Shown here: one piece after another, positions 59,426 to 64,000 of the stretch
Position numbering within the stretch: the first letter of the stretch is position 1
Layout: the number at the start of each line of letters is the position of its first letter
NCBI GenBank assembly: GCA_039920745.1
Contig: JBDSDD010000037.1
Span: 124,001-188,000 of the forward strand
DNA length: 64,000 nucleotides
Direction: 5' to 3'
Origin: Scleromatobacter sp039920745
Lineage (GTDB): Bacteria > Pseudomonadota > Gammaproteobacteria > Burkholderiales > Burkholderiaceae_C
Notes under the pieces: generated by a model
Told to the model about the DNA's origin: nothing
Seen by the model: the letters and a program-made list of their open reading frames with translations, nothing else
Databases searched by the model: none
Program-made: the position numbers and the translations under genes

Positions 59426-60157
59426 ATGCTGAATCGAACTCGCGCGGCGTTGATCGCCCTCGGAATCTGCGCCGTCACGGCGCTGTCGCCCGCTTTTGCG
59501 GCCGATGCACCTGCCGCCGCGGCGTCCACCCCGCTGCCCGCCGCCATCAAGGACGCGATGCCTGCCGTCACCGCGGCTGCCGCACCCGCGTCGGTCGCGT
59601 CGGCCCCGGCGATCGCCATGGCCGCCTCGGCGGCGGACGCCGCTGCGAGTGCGGCCGCGCCCGCAGGCGCCGCCAGCGCCCCCGACGCCGCCGCGAGCGC
59701 GCCCGAACCCACGGGCAGCCTCGACGACCGCGTCCAGGCCACCAAAGCGGACGTGATCAGCCTGAATCGCGACCTGCTGGTGCTGGAAGAGGAACTGCTG
59801 TTCCCGGCCAACACGCAAGTGGCTGTATTCGTGTCGATGGACGTGGGCCTGCTGTTCGACCTCGACTCCGTGCAGATCAAGCTCGATGACAAGGTCGTCT
59901 CCACCTACCTGTACACGCCACTGGAGGTGCAGGCGCTGCACCGCGGCGGCGTCCAGCGCGTCTATCTCGGCAACCTGCGCGCCGGCAGCCACGAGATCGT
60001 CGCGTTCTTCACCGGCAAGGGCCCGCACGACCGCGACTACAAGCGCGCCACGACGATCAAGTTCGACAAGGCCACCGAGCCCAAGTACATCGAGCTGCAG
60101 ATCAAGGACTTGCAGCAGAAGCTGCAGCCGGAATTCGACGTCAAAGTCTGGCAGTGA
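59426..60157 (+). CDS. Exported protein with Ala-rich linker and beta domain, unknown function
   Basis: A 243-residue protein with signal peptide (LIALGICAVTALSPAFAAD), an Ala/Pro/Ser linker (about 27-95), a coiled-coil-like helix (SLDDRVQATKADVISLNRDLLVLEEELLF), then a beta-rich domain (VAVFVSMDVGLLFDLDSVQIKLDDKVV) and a C-terminal helix (IELQIKDLQQKLQPEFDV). I do not recognise the family; homologues may carry misleading regulator names. It is 19 bp after the DUF3570 gene and its stop overlaps the next start, so it belongs to the same machine. Confidence 0.65.
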   Translation: MLNRTRAALIALGICAVTALSPAFAADAPAAAASTPLPAAIKDAMPAVTAAAAPASVASAPAIAMAASAADAAASAAAPAGAASAPDAAASAPEPTGSLDDRVQATKADVISLNRDLLVLEEELLFPANTQVAVFVSMDVGLLFDLDSVQIKLDDKVVSTYLYTPLEVQALHRGGVQRVYLGNLRAGSHEIVAFFTGKGPHDRDYKRATTIKFDKATEPKYIELQIKDLQQKLQPEFDVKVWQ

Positions 60158-62091
60158 CGACGATGCGCCAGCGTTCGCGCTTCTCATCCTCCCTGACGGC
60201 CGCGCTCGCGGTCGCGACGGCGGCCGTGCTGGCGATGTCGGGTGCGCGCGCCGCGGATGACCCGAACAAGGTGCCGGCCGATCCACCGTTGCACCCGGTG
60301 CTGGATCCGCACTACGGCGACGTGCTGTTCGAGTTCTACCAGGGCCGCTACTTCCCGGCGATCACCAAGCTGGAGGCCTCGCAGGTCTTCAACCGCATGC
60401 AGCAGCACGCCGACGAGGCCGAGATCCTGCGCGGCGGGCTGCTGCTGTCCTACGGCCTGCACCAGCAGGCGGGCGAGGTGTTCGAGGCGCTGCTCGCGCG
60501 CGGCGCGGCGCCGTCCGTGCGCGATCGCGCGTGGTATTTCCTGGCCAAGGTGCGCTACCAGCGCGGCCTGATGCCCGAGGCAGCCAAGGCGCTCACGCGC
60601 ATCGAGCACCGCCTGCCCGAGCCTTTGGAGGACGATCGCCGGCTGCTGCAGGCCAACGTCCTGATGGCCAACGGCGACAACGCCGGCGCCGGCAAGATCC
60701 TCACCCCCATCGCCGGCCCGCGCAGCACCGACCTGTACGCCCGCTTCAACCTGGGCGTCGCGCAGATCCGCGACGGCGACGCGGCGCACGGCACGCAGAC
60801 CCTCGACGATCTCGGCCGCCAGACCATGCCCGACGAGGAAAGCCGCGCGCTGCGCGACAAGGCCAACGTCGCGCTGGGCTTCGCCGCGCTCAAGGCCGGC
60901 AAGCCTCGGGACGCCCGCGATTACCTGCAGCGCGTGCGCCTGCAGGGCATCTCGGCCAACGCCGCGCTGCTGGGCTTCGGCTGGGCCGCCGACGCGCTCG
61001 ACAACCCCAAGCTGGCCCTCGTCCCCTGGGTCGAGCTCGCCGGCCGCGATTCCAGCGACTCTGCCGTGCTCGAGGCACAACTGGCCGTGCCCTATGCGTA
61101 CGCCAAGCTCCACTCCGATGCGCAGGCGCTCAAGCGCTACGAGACCGCGATCGCCAATTTCGAGACCGAGGACGCCAACGTCGACGCGACCATCGTCGCG
61201 ATCCGCGCAGGCAAGCTCATCGAGGGCCTGATGTCGCGCAACCCGGGCGAGGAGATGGGCTGGTTCCAGACCTTCCGCGACATCCCGCTGATGCCGCACG
61301 CGCGCCTGTTGACCCCGGTCATCGCCGGCAACGAGTTCCAGGAAGCGTTCAAGAACTACCGTGACCTGCAATTCCTCAGCCACAACCTGGCCGAGTGGCA
61401 CGACAACCTGGGCGTGTTCGGCGACATGCTGACCACCCGCCAGCAGGCGTTCTCCGACCGCCTGCCCAAGATCCGCGCGCAGCAAGATGCCTCTGGCCTG
61501 AACACCACCCAACTTCAGAAGCGAAGCGACGACAACGCCGCCGCCGTCAAGCAGGCCGAGGACGCCGCCGACGGCGTGGCTTTCGCCGACGACAAGGAAC
61601 GCGAGTTGCAGCACCGCCTGGCGCGCGTCACCAGCACGCTGGCCAGCCTGCCGCCCGACGCCGATCCCGGCCTGGCCGAGGCGCACGACCGGCTGCGCCG
61701 CGTCGCCGGCGCGCTCGCGTGGCAGCTCGCGCACGAATTCCCCGCCCGCGTCTGGGACGCCAGGAAGGGCCAGAAGCAAACCGAGGACGCGCTGGTCTCG
61801 GCCCGCGCGCACGACGAGGACCTGGCCCGGGCGCAACGCGACGAGCCCACGCGCTTCGCCGCGTTCGCGGGCCGCATCGCTGCGCTCGACGCCCGCCTGA
61901 ACGTGCTGATGCCGCGCGTCGCCGCGCTCAGCAAGGAGCAGCAAGGCGCGCTCCAGGAGATCGCGATCATCGAGTTGACGTCGCAGAAGGAACGCCTGGC
62001 CGCCTACACCGCGCAGGCGCGTTACGCGGTCGCGCAGCTGTACGACCGCGCCACCGAACCGAAGGAGGGCGACCATGCGGCCAAGCCTTGA
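60154..62091 (+). CDS. Large exported TPR-like protein
   Basis: A 645-residue protein with signal peptide (LTAALAVATAAVLAMSGARAADD) and a helical-repeat body. TPR-type units include YGDVLFEFYQGRYFPAITKLEASQVF, EAEILRGGLLLSYGLHQQAGEVFEALLARGA and ARFNLGVAQIRDGDAAHGTQTLDDL. The C-terminal third is a long coiled coil (AVKQAEDAADGVAFADDKERELQHRLARV onward). Such proteins scaffold envelope complexes. The start could be GTG 60154 (GTGA overlap with the previous stop) or ATG 60163. The next gene begins inside its 3' end. Confidence 0.72.
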   Translation: MTTMRQRSRFSSSLTAALAVATAAVLAMSGARAADDPNKVPADPPLHPVLDPHYGDVLFEFYQGRYFPAITKLEASQVFNRMQQHADEAEILRGGLLLSYGLHQQAGEVFEALLARGAAPSVRDRAWYFLAKVRYQRGLMPEAAKALTRIEHRLPEPLEDDRRLLQANVLMANGDNAGAGKILTPIAGPRSTDLYARFNLGVAQIRDGDAAHGTQTLDDLGRQTMPDEESRALRDKANVALGFAALKAGKPRDARDYLQRVRLQGISANAALLGFGWAADALDNPKLALVPWVELAGRDSSDSAVLEAQLAVPYAYAKLHSDAQALKRYETAIANFETEDANVDATIVAIRAGKLIEGLMSRNPGEEMGWFQTFRDIPLMPHARLLTPVIAGNEFQEAFKNYRDLQFLSHNLAEWHDNLGVFGDMLTTRQQAFSDRLPKIRAQQDASGLNTTQLQKRSDDNAAAVKQAEDAADGVAFADDKERELQHRLARVTSTLASLPPDADPGLAEAHDRLRRVAGALAWQLAHEFPARVWDARKGQKQTEDALVSARAHDEDLARAQRDEPTRFAAFAGRIAALDARLNVLMPRVAALSKEQQGALQEIAIIELTSQKERLAAYTAQARYAVAQLYDRATEPKEGDHAAKP

Positions 62092-64000
62092 TTCAGGTTC
62101 TCGGTGGCTGCTCGCCCCGCGTCCTCGCACGCTGGCCGTGCTGCTGCTCACCACCTCGCTGGGTGCTTGCTCGATGTTTGGTTGGGGCTCCAAGAAGCCG
62201 GGCGCCACGCCCGACAACGCGCCGACGATCCAGAGCCTGCTCAAGCGCGAAGTCGTGATCGACTCCGACCCGGGCATTCCGGCCGACGAGGACAAGGCGA
62301 TTGCCGCCTACCGCAACTTCCTCGCGGTGACTCCCGACGCCAAGCCCCGTGCCGAGGCGTTGCGCCGCCTGGGCGACCTGCAGATGGCCAGCGCGGACAA
62401 CGCCAACGCCGTCAATCCGACGCCCAACGGCACGCCCGACTACACCGCCGCCATCGCGCAGTACCGCGACTACCTCAAGACCTATCCGAACGCCCCCGAC
62501 AACGACCGCGTGATCTACCAGCTGGCCCGTGCGCAGGAGCAGGGCGGCCAGCTCGAGGAAGGCCTCAAGACGCTGGACGAGCTGGTGGCCAGATTCCCCA
62601 ACACCCGCTACCGCGACGAGGCCCAGTTCCGCCGCGGCGAGCTGCTGTTCACGCTGCGCCAGTACCCGAAGGCCGAGCAGGCCTACACGCTGGTACTCAA
62701 CGGCGAGAAGGACAACCCGTACCGCGAACGCGCGCTCTACATGCAGGGCTGGTCCAAGTTCAAGCAAGGCAACCTCGAAGAGGCGCTGACCTCGTTCTTC
62801 GGCGTGCTCGACGGCAAGATCGTCGGCATCAAGGACGACGACCTCGACAAGTCCGAGCTGCTCACGCGGGCCGACAAGGAGCTCGTCGACGACACGCTGC
62901 GCGTGGTCGGCATCTCGCTGGCCAACCTCAAGGGCGCCGAGTCGATTCCCGTCTACATCACCAGCGACGGGCGCCGTTCGTACGAGTTCCGCGTCTACCA
63001 GCAGCTCGCACAGTTGTACCTGCGCCAGGAGCGCCCGAAGGACGCCGCCGACACCTACGCCGGCTTCGCGCGCCTGAACCCGCTCGACGCGCAGGCGCCG
63101 TCCATGCAGGCGCAGGTCATCGCCATCGACCAGGAGGCCGGCTTCGACCAGTTGGCGCTGGCCGCCAAGAAGGACTACGTCGCGCAGTACGGCCTGGACG
63201 GCGAGTTCCGCAAAGCCAACCCCGAAGGCTGGGAGCACGCGCAGCCGCTGGTCAAGACCGCTCTGGCCGAACTGGCGCAGCGCTATCACTCCCAGGCGCA
63301 GAAGACCAAGGCGCAGGCCGACTACGTGGAGGCCGCCAAGTGGTACCGCGCGTGGCTGGCCGAATTCGCGTCCGACCCCGACGCCGCCGAAAACAACTTC
63401 CTGCTCGGCGAGGTGCTGTACGAGAGCGGCCAGTTCTCGGCCTCGGCCGTCGAGTACGAGAAGACCGCCTACGAATACCCGGCACACCCGCACAGCGCCG
63501 ACGCCGGCTACGCCGCGCTGCTGGCGCACACGGCCGAACAGAAGGGCATCACCGGCGATGCGCTCACGCCGCTGCAACGCAGTGGCGTCGACAGCGAGCT
63601 GCGCTTCGCCGCCGCGTTCCCGGCCGACACCCGCACGCCCGCGGTGCTGACCAACGCCGCCGACGCACTCTTCAAGCTGCACGACAACGAGCGCGCCGCC
63701 AACGTCGCCCAACAGGTGCTGGCCCTGCAGCCGCCAGCCACGCCGGCGCAACGCCGCGTCGCGTGGACGCTGGTCGCCCACACGTCGTTCGAGGCCGGCA
63801 AGTTCGCCGACGCCGAGAAGGCCTATGGCGAGGTGCTGGCCCTGGCGCCGGCCAACGATCCGGCGCGTGGCGAGCTCACGGAGCGCCTCGCGGCATCGAT
63901 CTACAAGCAGGGCGAACAGGCGCGCACCGCCGGCGACAACAAGGCCGCGGCCGAGAGCTTCGCCCGCGTCGCCGTGGCCGCGCCGGGTTCAGCCATCCGC
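62075..64000 (+). CDS. TPR lipoprotein (GltE/AglT-like), runs off the window
   Basis: The frame opens at ATG 62075 (strong site GAAGGAGGG, 62061-62069) and has no stop before base 64000 (642 residues so far). It is a lipoprotein (lipobox LGAC) with many TPR units: DKAIAAYRNFLAVTPDAKPRAEALRRLGDLQ, YTAAIAQYRDYLKTYPNAPDNDRVIYQLARA, FRRGELLFTLRQYPKAEQAYTLVL and so on to the edge. The plan recalls periplasmic TPR lipoproteins of gliding or trans-envelope machines (AglT/GltE class); that parallel is a resemblance only. It overlaps the upstream TPR gene by 17 bp. What follows outside the window (possibly ExbB/TolR-type genes) would be decisive. Confidence 0.75.
   Translation, partial: MRPSLDSGSRWLLAPRPRTLAVLLLTTSLGACSMFGWGSKKPGATPDNAPTIQSLLKREVVIDSDPGIPADEDKAIAAYRNFLAVTPDAKPRAEALRRLGDLQMASADNANAVNPTPNGTPDYTAAIAQYRDYLKTYPNAPDNDRVIYQLARAQEQGGQLEEGLKTLDELVARFPNTRYRDEAQFRRGELLFTLRQYPKAEQAYTLVLNGEKDNPYRERALYMQGWSKFKQGNLEEALTSFFGVLDGKIVGIKDDDLDKSELLTRADKELVDDTLRVVGISLANLKGAESIPVYITSDGRRSYEFRVYQQLAQLYLRQERPKDAADTYAGFARLNPLDAQAPSMQAQVIAIDQEAGFDQLALAAKKDYVAQYGLDGEFRKANPEGWEHAQPLVKTALAELAQRYHSQAQKTKAQADYVEAAKWYRAWLAEFASDPDAAENNFLLGEVLYESGQFSASAVEYEKTAYEYPAHPHSADAGYAALLAHTAEQKGITGDALTPLQRSGVDSELRFAAAFPADTRTPAVLTNAADALFKLHDNERAANVAQQVLALQPPATPAQRRVAWTLVAHTSFEAGKFADAEKAYGEVLALAPANDPARGELTERLAASIYKQGEQARTAGDNKAAAESFARVAVAAPGSAIR

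Overview
The window reads as a chromosome segment of a high-GC betaproteobacterium of the order Burkholderiales, most like the Rubrivivax/Leptothrix/Ideonella group. Support comes from the gene neighbourhoods (hpf-ptsN-hprK, fur/bamE, leuS-lptE-holA, lptD-surA-rsmA, a complete ccmABCDEFGHI set), strong G/C third-position bias, tight ATGA/GTGA gene overlaps, and a scattered GC-rich repeat around a C5-G6 palindrome. I saw no tRNA, rRNA, transposase, phage gene or CRISPR array.

Layout. 1-6300: a phospholipase D family lipoprotein (cut by the left edge), purU, small conserved genes, a membrane-anchored cytochrome c and a diiron ferritin-like protein. 6400-11400: a MerR/B12-type regulator of the LitR/CarH light-sensor class, divergent from a flavin amine oxidase, DUF1365 and cyclopropane-fatty-acid-synthase operon. 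The gap between them carries two copies of the palindrome TGTCCTGGACA. 11400-17300: hpf, ptsN, hprK, fur, bamE, dapB and an exbB/exbD pair, with most of the repeat copies. 17400-19200: two tandem paralogous exported proteins of unknown function. 19280-30400: leuS-lptE-holA, then ghrA-pncC-pgpA-thiL on the minus strand and maeB. 30950-31780: a secreted barnase-like ribonuclease and its barstar-like inhibitor. 31990-40640: a nucleotidyltransferase-like gene, rsmA, surA, lptD, amgK and a chemoreceptor. 40900-43900: an old-yellow-enzyme reductase, a MOSC protein and two small genes. 43950-50700: the cytochrome c maturation operon, closed by a strong terminator.

51072 to the right edge is the most unusual part. 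It is one same-strand, mostly overlapping operon in which nearly every product is exported. In order it encodes an ApbE flavin transferase, a three-CxxCH lipoprotein of the HzsA-related family, a lipoprotein with a CX4CH motif, an SH3 plus beta-barrel protein, a second beta-barrel protein, a TlpA-like thioredoxin, a DUF4266 lipoprotein ending in Gly-Cys-Gly-Cys-Asn, a DUF3570 barrel protein, a coiled-coil protein and two large TPR proteins, the last running off the window. Directly after ccm and starting with apbE, it looks like an envelope-spanning redox machine using covalent heme and probably covalent FMN. The barrels and TPR lipoproteins recall trans-envelope complexes such as the myxobacterial Glt apparatus. 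The function is not known to me, and the flavinylation target (best guess Thr72 of the DUF4266 protein) is an inference from a short motif.
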